Assembly (NCBI GenBank): GCA_000827205.1
Contig: KN832561.1
Span: 283,170-347,169, forward strand
From: Plicaturopsis crispa FD-325 SS-3
Taxonomy: Eukaryota; Basidiomycota; Agaricomycetes; Amylocorticiales; Amylocorticiaceae
Length of the DNA stretch: 64,000 bases
Direction of reading: 5' to 3'
Shown: positions 12,400 through 22,415 of the stretch, piece by piece
How positions within the stretch are numbered: position 1 is the first letter of the stretch
How the letters are laid out: each line of letters opens with the position of its first letter
Notes under the pieces: generated by a model
What the model was told of the DNA's origin: nothing
Database searches by the model: none
Seen by the model: the letters and a program-made list of their open reading frames with translations, nothing else
Translations under genes and position numbers: made by a program

Positions 12400-12958
12400 A
12401 TGTTTCAATTTCTCTTGTCTCTTTCCTCCCTCTTTTTCCCTTCCATCTCCTTTGTCGTCGTTATCCATCTCTCACTCGAGGTCTGTGCACTGCTGTTTCA
12501 CCGGCTCGGCGTCACGGTGAGCCCAACCTCTTCTGATTATCTCATTCTCGCAATTGCTCATGCATATCATAGCACACCTCATCCGACCCCCGCCCTGATA
12601 CTTACACTAGCCTGTGACTTTCATGTCATTATACACAGCATCTCGCGCTTTCTGTTGGACGGGAGCAACATGACGGCCTGGTGCGTGATACATTATCTAT
12701 TTCGGTTCACCCACTAACTGCTTGTTTCACAGGTTTTCGCTGCACGCCGCGTTGTGCGTTGTCGCATACCCACATGCTCGCAGCCGTGTCCAAGCGTTAC
12801 GTGGTTTGCGCTGCGCTAACGACAGTGCGCTCCGAAGGTCGTCGCATGCGTTGGCGCCGAGTAAGTCGACAGCTCGTTTACAGAAGTACATATCGCCTGA
12901 CCTGGGACACACTTACTCAGATGCCCCCGTTATCATGGCATGGGATAGGATACCTTAG
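12400..12958 (+). CDS. Possible small membrane protein
   Basis: A two-exon model (12400-12680, 12733-12958) uses a GTGCGT donor and a TTTCACAG acceptor. It stays in frame for 168 residues: a strongly hydrophobic N-terminus (MFQFLLSLSSLFFPSISFVV), a second hydrophobic stretch and a polar tail ending VIMAWDRIP. The upstream 40 nt are pyrimidine-rich, as before many fungal start codons. I recognise no family, and the composition could also arise from non-coding pyrimidine-rich DNA. Confidence 0.25.
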
Positions 12959-14119
12959 ATGTATCATGTGCTGTCGGATACTTTCCCATATGTATTTAGT
13001 GTAGAACAATGCAATGCGCTTTTTCCCATTTATCTCCTAGCCCTTGAACAACCGGACCGTACCTATCTTGAAGTATCTGTGTGTATAGTAATGCCCATAG
13101 GCATTAAACCACGTCAAATGGCTATTAGCTTGGCTCTAACTACATGATAATAACCCGAAATTCATAGCAAAGTCTACTAACGCTCTTAATGTGATGCTAA
13201 ATTAGAGGGGGGGGTAGCTAAAACCTCTAATTTTTTTTACTGCAAATTATCGCTAATTAGCCTTAATTTTTGATAATTAGGATATATTCACGGAATTAAA
13301 GATCCCCCTTTTTCCTGATGGACTTTGATTTTAATATCTCAGGACCTGCATTCATGCTACATAAGTGCTATGTATGGGTCTCAAAATTTTCGACCGCCTG
13401 CGGCGCGCTCGTCGAGCCAAAATACGTCGTCAACGCGTTTTGGCGCGCTCGGTCGCGGCGACGCGTCCGAATTAGGTAGAGCTTTACGTAATCTTACCAC
13501 GGACCTTTCTACCGTCGTTCCCGTTAAAATTCGCATTTTTTCGCCTTGAGACTTAAGGACTTTGCATTGGAGGCATCATATGCCTTTGAAAATCAAATTT
13601 GAGACGAGAAAATGGAGTTCCTGCACGAAAATGAGTGCTTCAGTGTTTCGAGGAAACCACGTGCCTCAAATCGGTCCAAAAATCGGTCAATCGGTCAATC
13701 GGTCGCGGCTTCCGGATTCGGAAAACCCTTGGTATGACGATTCTGCCACTGCCGTGCATTTACGCGCAGCGTGGACCTGCGTCGATTCAACACGGGCATG
13801 TTCATTTGAGACCACTTTTTGGCGGCGGAAAGTTCCCGCCACAATCGTGGGAACTAAATTTCAGGTCAATGCATTGCCCATCGCCACTAGCAGAGCGCGG
13901 ACGATCGCGAGCGCTTTGGCGAGCCGAGCGGACTCAAAAATTATGCACTTTCGCGTTTTCTCTCTGACTCTTGACCTTGTCTTGACCACTATATTTTCCA
14001 TCTATTCCACTTGCCTGCAGCTGGGAAACGCCATATTCGACGCACGCAAAATTATCTGGACTCCTCATCGTACATGGTGGTATTTTGGTCGACGCGTCTA
14101 GCTGCACCGTCTTTGCGGG

Positions 14120-15052
14120 ATGAGCAAATTGGATAAGAGTCATGAAAAACACTGGAACACATCTCACCTAGGCTGGAGATTGGGATCCGATGTCGCCTCG
14201 GCGGTGTGTGCGAGCTCCCTCGTCGCGCCAGTCATTACTGTGATAGACCGGTATGTTCTTTACTCCGCGGATGCTACTGGTTAAAATTGACTTGGATGCG
14301 CGAAAGAGCCGTAATCGAGAACGCATCTGGGCGAAACACTTTGATGAAGAGCGTGAAGACTTCGTTCAAGCAGATGTTCTTCCATCCACGAACATTTTTC
14401 ATCTCAAAGCCTTTTGGCCTGATTTTTGTAAGTAATCCATCTCTTCCTTGCGAATACCGACGGCTCATGAATCATGGGACAGATGCTCTATTCCGGAACA
14501 TACGTGGCCGCAAACACCACTGACACTTGCTCGTCACTACTCGAAAATCGACATCCGACGACTATCACTACCGGCGCTGCAAAGTTCCTCACGACATCCG
14601 CCACAAATCTCTCGCTCTGCCTCTACAAAGACGCGCAGTTCACGCGCCTTTTCGGCCCAGCGCATAGCGTCGTCCGTCCCGTGGCACCAGCAACCTTCGC
14701 TCTCTTCGCCCTGCGCGACTCCCTCACCATCTTCGCGTCATTCAACCTCCCGCCGCGAATCGCACCTCTGCTCCCGATGGTCGACGCGCCAGAGAACCTC
14801 GTCTCCAAGCTCAGCGTCGCGCAGTTCTTCGCGCCGGCGTCTGTGCAGCTCATCAGCACGCCGTTCCATCTCCTGGGACTGGATCTGTACAATAACTCGG
14901 GCAAGGAGGTGCACTACCGCGAGCGATGGGCGAGAGTCAAGGAGAACTGGGTCAAAAGTAGTATTGCGAGGATCTGCAGAATCGTCCCCGCGTTTGGGAT
15001 TGGAGGGGTGGTGAATTCGAAGGTTAGGTATCGCTTGATGTCTACGCTGTAG
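14120..15052 (+). CDS. Conserved fungal membrane protein, probably mitochondrial
   Basis: Three exons (14120-14250, 14307-14427, 14483-15052) give 273 residues. Hydrophobic segments alternate with conserved polar loops: SDVASAVCASSLVAPVITV, MFFHPRTFFISKPFGLIFM, ALRDSLTIFASFNLPPRIAP, FFAPASVQLISTPFHLLGL and ARICRIVPAFGIGGVVNS. The arrangement resembles an uncharacterised family of fungal mitochondrial membrane proteins that I remember with the same F-x-L-R-D-S-L-T-I-F-A-S-F-N core; I do not know a proven function. The start is the first ATG in the frame and gives a short basic-polar N-terminus. The next genes on the plus strand are the F-box array, with no sign of a functional link. Confidence 0.75.
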
Positions 15053-15539
15053 CGAGACGTACGAAGGTGAGGCGTTACCCATGACTCGTCAGCCCTTTCA
15101 CTTAGTTTTTATTGCAGATACATGTCAAAAGTAACAAAATAATGTGTCGTCTACAACCTAATTACCCTTATCCCGAGAGATGAGCGGCTCAAACACGCCC
15201 CACGTGATTGCTTTCTTTGGTAAAATGCACTCGCGCAGGGCAGCGGCTCAACGCTCTTTCTTCCCTCCAACAGTCATCGCTCAGCATTCGATTTGACGTC
15301 CACTGCGGTGCGGTATACTGACACCCAAGACTGACCGTCAATTGTTTTGCATCCCTTCCGCCGATTATATATCTCCTCGCTCTGTGCAACTTGCTGGCCT
15401 GTGCCACTGGTAACTGGAGGTGAGTCGCGTCTTACCTCCTGGCATCCACCCGTTCAGAACTTCAAACTAATGATAGCGTGCAGACGCGCGTACTGATACG
15501 TCAGTACAATCCGAGATAGTGCAGAACGGCTCAGCCAGC
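15053..15539. other. Upstream region of the F-box array
   Basis: 487 bp between the membrane-protein stop and the first F-box gene. No coding exon is seen. It holds the promoter of the first F-box gene; no clear TATA box. Confidence 0.5.
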
Positions 15540-17233
15540 ATGGCGCAAGTACGTTCCTTTGTCTCCTCAACGCTTGCCGTAACCCATTTAATAACCCACA
15601 TGCGATGAACTAGGACAGAAACTCAAGCATGATATCGCGTATCAACGACCTAGAGCGACAACTATCCGCTCTCGAAATAGCGATGGCCGCCAATGCAGCC
15701 ACCGAGTCCAAGCTCATCCGCCGTCTCGACGAGACGCAAGCTACCAGCAGAACCTGGCGAGAACAAATGCGCATGCTCGAAAGGGACCTTAGACAGGCGA
15801 GGAACCAGTCCCTGCCCATATACCGTCTCCCTATCGAGATCATGGCGGCCATCTTCCACGAGGCGCAGTTTCTCATCGTGGACAAATGCGTTTTGCGGGA
15901 CTTGGCGGCAGTGTCGAGGGACTGGCGCGTGATCGCCACAGGGACGCCTAGCCTGTGGTCCTGCATCAAGATCATGCCTCGACGGCCCCTCGAATTGGTC
16001 AAACTGGAGCTGGGGCGCTCGTACCCGCACCCTGTCGATGTTTTGTTCAACACGAAGATTGGACACCATTTGGATATGGATGAGGCGAAGGTTGCTGGAG
16101 CTTATGACTTGATCGTGCAGAATACGGTAATGGAGCGCGTCCGCTCGATTTCTATCCGTGCTAGCAAGAAGAATGGGTTAGAGAAGCACCTTGAACGGCT
16201 GCGGGGCGTCAGCGCGCCTGCCCTAGAACGCCTCACCATCGTTTGCGACACGAAGGAGTATCCGTCTCATTCGCCCGGAGCATGGGTCCGCCCGCCCAGT
16301 ATTCCCCTGTTCGAAGGAGGGCCTCCGGCCAGGCTTACAAGACTATTGATGGTGGGGACGAGTGTCCGATACTGCCTCCCGCCACTGCAGAACATCACGA
16401 CGCTGCAGCTTACCCGGCAAAGCATCCCCCTCGCCGTCTTTTCCCGCATGCTCTCGGCCACTCCGTCTCTCACGCATCTCAGCCTCGACGACGGCTTCCA
16501 GATCGAAGGCATGGAGGAACGGATGGAGGCAACGGGGTACGACGGGTCCTTCACTTCGATCGCGAGCCCACTCTTGCCCATCCACATCCCGTCGCTCCGC
16601 GTGCTTCAAGTGGGCGAGATCCTGGATGTCTGGCAGATGATCTCCTCGCCTGGCCTGCAGACCCTGATTCTGGGGCCGTCGAATTGGACAAAGGCGGTCT
16701 CGGTCGCGGCGCTCGCCAAGTCCCTCAAATCCAAGCAGGGCGCTCCGAGGTATCCAGGCCTGCAGTACCTGCAGCTGCGGGAGATTGAATGCATCGCAGA
16801 CGAGGGCGCCTTGCCTCCGGCCATGGAGTTTCCCAGCATCACCCACCTCGGATTCACCTTCAGATACTTCAGCAGCGGCCCGCACAATTTCCTATCAATG
16901 ATCTGCCCCCAGGACGACGCCTCCCCCCCACTGCCATTCGCGAACCTCAAAACCCTCTCCGTAGCTCTCCACGACAAGAGCGACTTCACGAACCTCTGCG
17001 ACCTCGTCCGCGCACGCGCCGCCGCGGGTGCACCGCTCGCGAAAGTGCGCGTGCAGGAGCCGCACCGGTCTCCGTGGCTGGACGAGACGTACTTTATATT
17101 CAATAGCGAGCCGGGGTTGGAGGTGCAAAGGCTGGTGGACGTGGAGTTGAAGTGGTCTGCGTTCGAGGAGGGCACGAGGCTGTGGGACGCGTGTGGGGAC
17201 CGGGGCGTTGTCATGCGGAATGATTTTTACTGA
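15540..17233 (+). CDS. F-box protein, tandem copy 1
   Basis: A 9-nt first exon (15540-15548, MAQ) and one long exon (15614-17233) give 542 residues. A coiled-coil (SRINDLERQLSALEIAMAAN, then LIRRLDETQATSRTWREQM) precedes the F-box-like motif at about residues 70-115: L-P-I-E-I-M-A-A-I-F-H-E-A, L-A-A-V-S-R-D-W and T-P-S-L-W-S-C-I-K-I. The remainder reads as irregular leucine-rich-like repeats (LTRLLMVGTSVRYCLPPLQ, SLTHLSLDDGF, IPSLRVLQVGEI). This is the layout of the large Agaricomycete F-box families, whose members probably act as SCF substrate receptors. The targets are unknown. Confidence 0.85.
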
Positions 17234-17725
17234 GCGCACGATGGATGAGCGAGTAGTGCTTGCGTATTTGTATGGGCTGTTCGTTACCGCAGTGGACAAT
17301 ATCGCGCTAACAGGCTGAGCGCGTTTCAGTGCACGTGTCTAATTTTTAGGGTAACGTGTCCGCTTAGCAGTCTGCCCTTCCGCGGCGTCAAGCTTCAAGT
17401 GCAAGTTCAGCGACGAACGTACGACGTCTCCCGTCAACGCGTCGCAGGCCCGGGTGCAACACAGGTCTCTCAGAACATTGTATAGCAAGTCAATGTCCAT
17501 TCCAGTCATCGCGTCGGACTTCACGTTACAAATATTGATTGAGTCGCTCTGCAGAGCGATTGAAGATTCAGATTCCACTGGCCCGAGGTACGTTGAACAA
17601 ATACGAGCTTGCGCATGATGTCGATGACTGACTGCCACGGGTGGCATCATTCACAGTAGAGCTCGAGACGGACTCGTCTCGCAAAGCCAATTGCTTTCGA
17701 CAGTACCCTGAAATTACCCGAAAAA
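17234..17725. other. Spacer between F-box copies 1 and 2
   Basis: 492 bp. A minus-strand ORF of 103 codons (17650 to 17339) lies here but has no family features. The spacer presumably contains the terminator of copy 1 and promoter of copy 2. Confidence 0.4.
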
Positions 17726-19424
17726 ATGGCAATGAACAACACATCTACTACCCAGGTGCCACTGTTATTTATCATTGTGGCAGTCCTTGTTAGTCTGACT
17801 TACGACTCTACCATAAAACTTTACAACCACTCAGTGCACCGGCTCGTACACTCAACCTCTCATCTATGACATCGAACACCAGCTGTCTACACTCAGAATT
17901 GCATTGGAAGCTAACAAGGCCACCGAAACTGATTTGATCCACCGCCTGAACGAGACCCGGGCCACGGGAAGATCCCTGCAAGCGCAGATAGACGCTGTGT
18001 ACAGGGACCTCAGGCAAGCGAGGAACCGCTCAGCACCTATACATCGCCTTCCGGTAGAGATCATCGTGGCCATCTTTCGCGAAGCTCAACCTCATATTCC
18101 CAATACAGTCGCCTTGCACACGTTGGCTGCTGTTTCGAGGGACTGGCGAGCCATCACTATAGGGACACCTTTCCTATGGTCTTCCCTTAAGATTACCCAT
18201 CGACGACCTCTCGAGCTGTTCAAAATCGAACTCGAGCGCTCGTGCCCACTCTCAGTCGACATCGCCATAAACTCGACGCTCAGTTACCACACCGACATAG
18301 ACGAGACGAGGATTCACGAGGCATACGATCTAATTGTACAAAACATGGAGCGCGTTCGTTCGCTTTCCATCAGGGCTAGCAAGAAGAAAGGATTGCGGCT
18401 GCACCTAAATCGATTGCGGAGTGTCAGCGCTCCTGCCTTATCGAGACTGACGATTGCATGCGAAACGGACGAGCATCCTTCACGGCCCCCTGGAGCCTGG
18501 GTCCCGCCGCCAGCCGTCCCCTTGTTCGAAGCAGGACCTCCACGTATGCTTGCCCGGCTTTCCATGAGAGGAACAAGCATCCGATTCTGTCTCCCGCCGC
18601 TTCACGGCATCACGACGTTGCAACTTAACCGACAGACTGTACCGCTGGACGTATTCCACGGGATGCTCACATCGGCCCCGTCACTCTCGGACCTCAGCCT
18701 CGACGATTACTTCAGAATTTCCGGGTACACGGAACGCATACAGGCGACGGGGTTCAGCGGCGCGTCCACTTTCATCGAGTCACCACTTCTGCCCGTTCAA
18801 GTCCCGTCACTTCGTATCCTTCGACTTTCTGATATCCATGACATTTGGCAAATGATCTCTTCGCCTCAGCTGGAAACGCTGGTGCTGGGACCTAAGGATG
18901 GGACGACGGAGATCCTATCGACGACGCTTGTTGATTCGCTGATGGCTATGCAAGGTCTGCCGCGATATCCCTACTTGCGGTCACTCGAGTTTCGACGCAC
19001 AAGGATCGCAGACATAGACGTTCCCATGTATCCGTGCGCGAACATGGGGTTTCCCAGTATCACGCACGTGGGATTCTCCTGGCGCAAGGCCATCTTTATC
19101 AGCGACGATCTACTTTCCATCATCTCCCCCCGCTACGACTCGTCCGTGTCGCTACCTTTCGTAAACCTCCAAACAGTGACGATAGACGTCTACCATCATT
19201 ACTACGAGCTTGGGATCCTTTGCGACATCGTTGAAAGGCGTGCTAGGGTGGGTGGAACCCCCCTCAAGCTGAGAGTGCACAAGACCTACCGGGAGGCCCT
19301 GCGGAGGTTCGTGGAGGTGGAAATTGAATGGGACCCAATGGTAGGGGAAGCTCGAGTATGGGACGTCCACAACGGTCAGAGAGAGCTGATGCAGTTAAAC
19401 CCTGCCGAAGAGTTTGCATATTGA
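17726..19424 (+). CDS. F-box protein, tandem copy 2
   Basis: A 30-nt first exon (17726-17755) and a long second exon (17835-19424) give 539 residues. It parallels copy 1 along its length: coiled-coil IYDIEHQLSTLRIALEANKA, F-box-like segment L-P-V-E-I-I-V-A-I-F-R-E-A with L-A-A-V-S-R-D-W, the RASKKKGLRLHLNRLR stretch, then leucine-rich-like repeats ending in AEEFAY. Many residues differ from copy 1 while the frame stays open, so both appear to be under selection as proteins. It probably functions as a substrate adaptor of an SCF-type ubiquitin ligase (family knowledge). Confidence 0.85.
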
Positions 19425-19765
19425 ATGGCATTCAGGTTCAACTATCCCTACGCGCGTAAGCGTTAGTTTCCTTCCCATCATACTCGCTCATACACATGTT
19501 CCAATGCTTACAATTAAATCTCACAAGCTCAGATCGTTGGTATCGCGCTTTCGTCGCGCTCCCCGCTGGCATCCCGTCAGGCGGTAACGTGTTAACATGC
19601 GTATAGCACGTGGACCCTAGTCACTAGTCACTCCTTACAAAAACGGGGCGCGCTCCCTTTCATGCTGTACTTATACATTCTGCAGTCTTCGACGTCAGGG
19701 CGTTCATATCATCTCTCAGGCTCATCTACATAGTGCCAAGCTAGAAAAATCGCCCAATAAGTAGA
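19425..19765. other. Spacer between F-box copies 2 and 3
   Basis: 341 bp with no coding exon seen. It ends in the 5' region of the third copy. Confidence 0.4.
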
Positions 19766-21414
19766 ATGGCACAGAATCATCGAACTGCCACTCAGGCGCG
19801 CCTTTATCTCCCTGGCCTTCTTGCCCCGTCAGCTTACTCATTTTAATACCAGGAGTCTCGAATCGAGGACATCCATCGTCAGCTTTCCGCGCTGGACAGT
19901 GCAATGGAAGAAAATGTCGCGAACGAAGCTGATCTGATTCGCCGCCTTGCGGATGCCCGGGCTACCAGGATACTCATCCGAAAACAAATCCTCACACTAA
20001 AGAGCGACCTCGGACACGCTCAGAATCAATCATCGCCCGTTCTCTCTCTTCCGGACGAGATTCTAGCCGCTATCTTTTGGGAAGCTCAGGGATCGAATGT
20101 AGACAAACAGGTATTGCGCTGCATTTTGGCAGTATCGAGAGATTGGCGTGCGGTAGCCATTGGGACGCCTTACCTATGGGCGTCCATATGGGCGGCACGT
20201 CATAGACCTCTCAAATTGCTCGAGCTCGAGCTCGAGCGCTCGTATCCACATCCCATCGATTTCTTCTTTAACTCCAGCATTGGCCACCACAAGGATATCG
20301 ATCCTGAGAAGACAGCCGCCGTCTATGACATGTTTTTACCGAGCATCGACCGTGTGCGATCGCTTTCCATCAGATCTAGCAAGAAAAGGGCGTTGCAGCT
20401 GCATCTCGATCGCTTGCAGCTACGAGGGCGCCACTCTTGACGCGCCTCACGATAATCTGCGACACAGACGAGTATATATCTTCTGGCCACTTTGTCCCGC
20501 CACCCACCGTCCCCCTTTTCGAGGCCGGTCCCCCAGCGATGCTCGGTAGTCTCATCATGGAAGGAACGAGTATCCGATGCTGTTTGCCGCCGCTTTCTAA
20601 TGTCACGACTTTCCTCCTCAGTCGGCAATGCATATCCTCTGCAATGTTCCACAGTATGCTCGTCGCAATGCCATGCCTTCAGAGTCTCAGTCTAGACGAT
20701 GGATTTTTAGTCGACCCCTCCATTGAGGAGATCGGTCACAACAGTTCCTCCATCTGCGCCGCATCCCCTCTATTGCCTATCCACCTCCCTTTGCTGCGTA
20801 CTCTCAAAGCGCCTTCCCCGACTTTCGAGGAGTGGATATGGGCCCCTTCCCTCGAAGTGCTCATCGTGGGTGATCGGACATGGGCACCGAAGATTATGGT
20901 GTCAAAGCTCGTCGCGATGCTTGTATCTCCCCTAGGAGTCCCAAGATACCCCCGGCTACGAGAGCTCGCTTTGCGTCGTGCAGCACTTGATAACGATTAT
21001 GACGACGAGTCAGTGCCGTTCCCGTCGCGCCTTCTGGCCCTTCCTAGTATCAAGCACCTGGCATTTACATGGCGATCAGGCAATGCCTGGGGCTCCAGGA
21101 GCCCCGTAGATAGCATCCTCGATCTCCGCGGGAACGACGCCGGCACATCGCTGCCATTCGTCAATGTCGATGTCCTCACCGTTGATGTCCACAAAGAAGG
21201 CAATCTTGGAGCCCTTTACGGCTACGTCAGAAAACGCGCGAAGGCGGGAATGCCCATTAAGATGCTGCGCCTACAGCGATCAACGCTTTATCGCGGTGGC
21301 GGCGACATTGTCAAGAAACTCAGAGATATCGTGTCTGTGGAAGAGTGCGAGCTGGTTGGCGAAGACGATCCGGTATGGGATATCCATCGGGATCGCACCG
21401 TCTTGCATAGATAG
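19766..21414 (+). pseudogene. F-box protein, tandem copy 3, frame-broken
   Basis: The same gene plan as copy 2: a 30-nt exon 1 (19766-19795, MAQNHRTATQ) and a second exon from 19853 that starts ESRIEDIHRQLSALDSAMEE. The coiled-coil and F-box-like motif (L-P-D-E-I-L-A-A-I-F-W-E-A, L-A-V-S-R-D-W) are present. Two defects are seen. The exon-1 donor is GC (CAG|GCGCGC) rather than the GT of copy 2. The frame shifts at about 20413-20436, where copies 1 and 2 read R-L-R-S/G-V-S-A-P-A-L: copy 3 runs into a TGA, while the homologous reading (TRLTIICDTDEYISSG) continues in another frame to 21414. No splice signals are present to skip the shift. It is either a recent pseudogene or an assembly error. Confidence 0.65.
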
Positions 21415-21487
21415 ATTGGAATTCGGAATGGTAGATGGCAGTGACAGGAAATACGGATGAACGGTCTGCTTGTATTTCACACTCACA

Positions 21488-21773
21488 AATATACTGCTAG
21501 GAGGACTCGGGAGCTGGACAACGTAATATGATTCGGGGGACAAAGGTTCGAGAAGGTACATGTACCACGCTGAGCTTTCTGGATATACGGAGCAAGGACT
21601 GGTGAGGACTCATGGAGCGGCGGGGGGTTAGTGTTGAAAAGTACATACCACGGTGGATCGACGCCTCCGTAGAATGTACTTGTACTAATCAACAGCGAGA
21701 GATCGTGCGTTGGGCCCTTGCGAATTTTGACTGAGATCTCGCCAGTCCATTTATCATCGGCTGATGCAGGCAT
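21488..21773 (-). CDS. Possible small gene directly downstream of HYPK (3' end unresolved)
   Basis: An ATG at 21773 lies 11 nt after the HYPK stop, on the same strand. Exon 1 (21773-21649) reads MPASADDKWTGEISVKIRKG, then THDLSLLISTSTFYGGVDPP. A GTATGT donor and a CACCAG acceptor lead in frame to exon 2 (from 21598), reading PESSAWYMYLLEPLSPESYY. A GTGAGT donor follows at 21490, and the end is not resolved; without splicing the frame runs antisense into F-box copy 3 to 21280. No family is recognised. It could be a second cistron of the HYPK transcript, a separate gene, or chance. Confidence 0.3.
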
Positions 21774-21784
21774 ATCGGTGGATA

Positions 21785-22187
21785 TCAGGGCGTGACGAGA
21801 TCTAGCAGGGCCGCCTGTAAATCGCCACTATGTTTGGCAAGAGTTTTCTCTGCGATTGCTCGAGGTATTTCGAGCTCGCGTGTCTGTTAGATAAATATAC
21901 GATTTATTTAATATAGAGATGACAGAGAAGTGTATGTGATAGACAGACTATAAGGTCAACATCCTCCCTCTTCACTCCGGGGGTGTCCTTCAAGGCCTTT
22001 ACCGGCGTCCTGTCGAAAAGCCCGCTTCGGAAAGCCTCCTCGAGTTTGCCCTTAGAGTAGGCGAAACCGTCTGCGAACTAGAAGATTCCGTTTCAGAAGG
22101 CATAGCGTGCATGTAGCAATGAAGTAGACCCACGCCGACGATGACCTCTGGCTCTGGCCGACCGTTAGAACGCGAAAGATGGGACAT
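21785..22187 (-). CDS. hypk: HYPK-like UBA protein, NatA regulator
   Basis: Three short exons (22187-22134, 22077-21949, 21883-21785) give 93 residues, too fragmented for any long ORF. The N-terminus is MSHLSRSNGRPEPEVIVG. The middle reads FADGFAYSKGKLEEAF, the conserved fungal HYPK segment. The C-terminus is a NAC-alpha-like UBA domain (VKREDVDLI, then TRELEIPRAIAEKTLAKH, then GDLQAALLDLV), matching the human HYPK pattern of acidic-hydrophobic start, E-I-x-R-A-x-A-E and G-D/N-x-x-x-A-L. In known systems HYPK binds NAA15/NAA10 and restrains the ribosomal N-acetyltransferase NatA. The gene is divergent from FAN1, sharing 228 bp. The exon-1 donor (GTGGGT) is the least certain splice site. Confidence 0.8.
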
Positions 22188-22415
22188 GATCGTGGTACAG
22201 GAACAGGTTCGTACGCCGCGAATACACACGACATTTGGGGAGGAAATTAATTAGCCCCTGTCTGACCGCGTCCATGTTCGATTCAGCGGATTTCGTCGCT
22301 TGGTTGCGTCCAACACTAGTACTAACGGTGTGTCCATTAGGACCACAAACGCGTAGAGTCGCTCTGTATTTCAAGGAGGACGCGTCGAACATCTTTTCTG
22401 GCCTTTGATTCAGCT
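22188..22415. promoter_or_regulatory. Short bidirectional promoter region, HYPK and FAN1
   Basis: Only 228 bp separate the HYPK and FAN1 start codons, which are divergently transcribed. The region must contain both promoters. No TATA box is obvious. Co-regulation is possible but not shown by the sequence. Confidence 0.6.

Larger units (their letters stand above)
11029..14119. other. Gene-poor, partly AT-rich interval
   Basis: 3.1 kb without a recognisable family. Features seen: a repeated CCAAGGGTTTTC at 11210 and 11248 around a palindromic GGCC-rich core; a G-run flanked by an inverted AATTAGAGG/CCTCTAATT pair near 13200-13231; an ATCGGTCA short repeat at 13683-13703. Two weak coding candidates (11802-12122 minus, 12400-12958 plus) are listed separately. 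The stretch 13300-14100 has open frames but no protein-like features I trust. Confidence 0.4.

Noticed and set aside
13562-14101. 179-codon plus-strand ORF
   Set aside because: Composition is not protein-like, no family features, and it contains the non-coding ATCGGTCA repeat.
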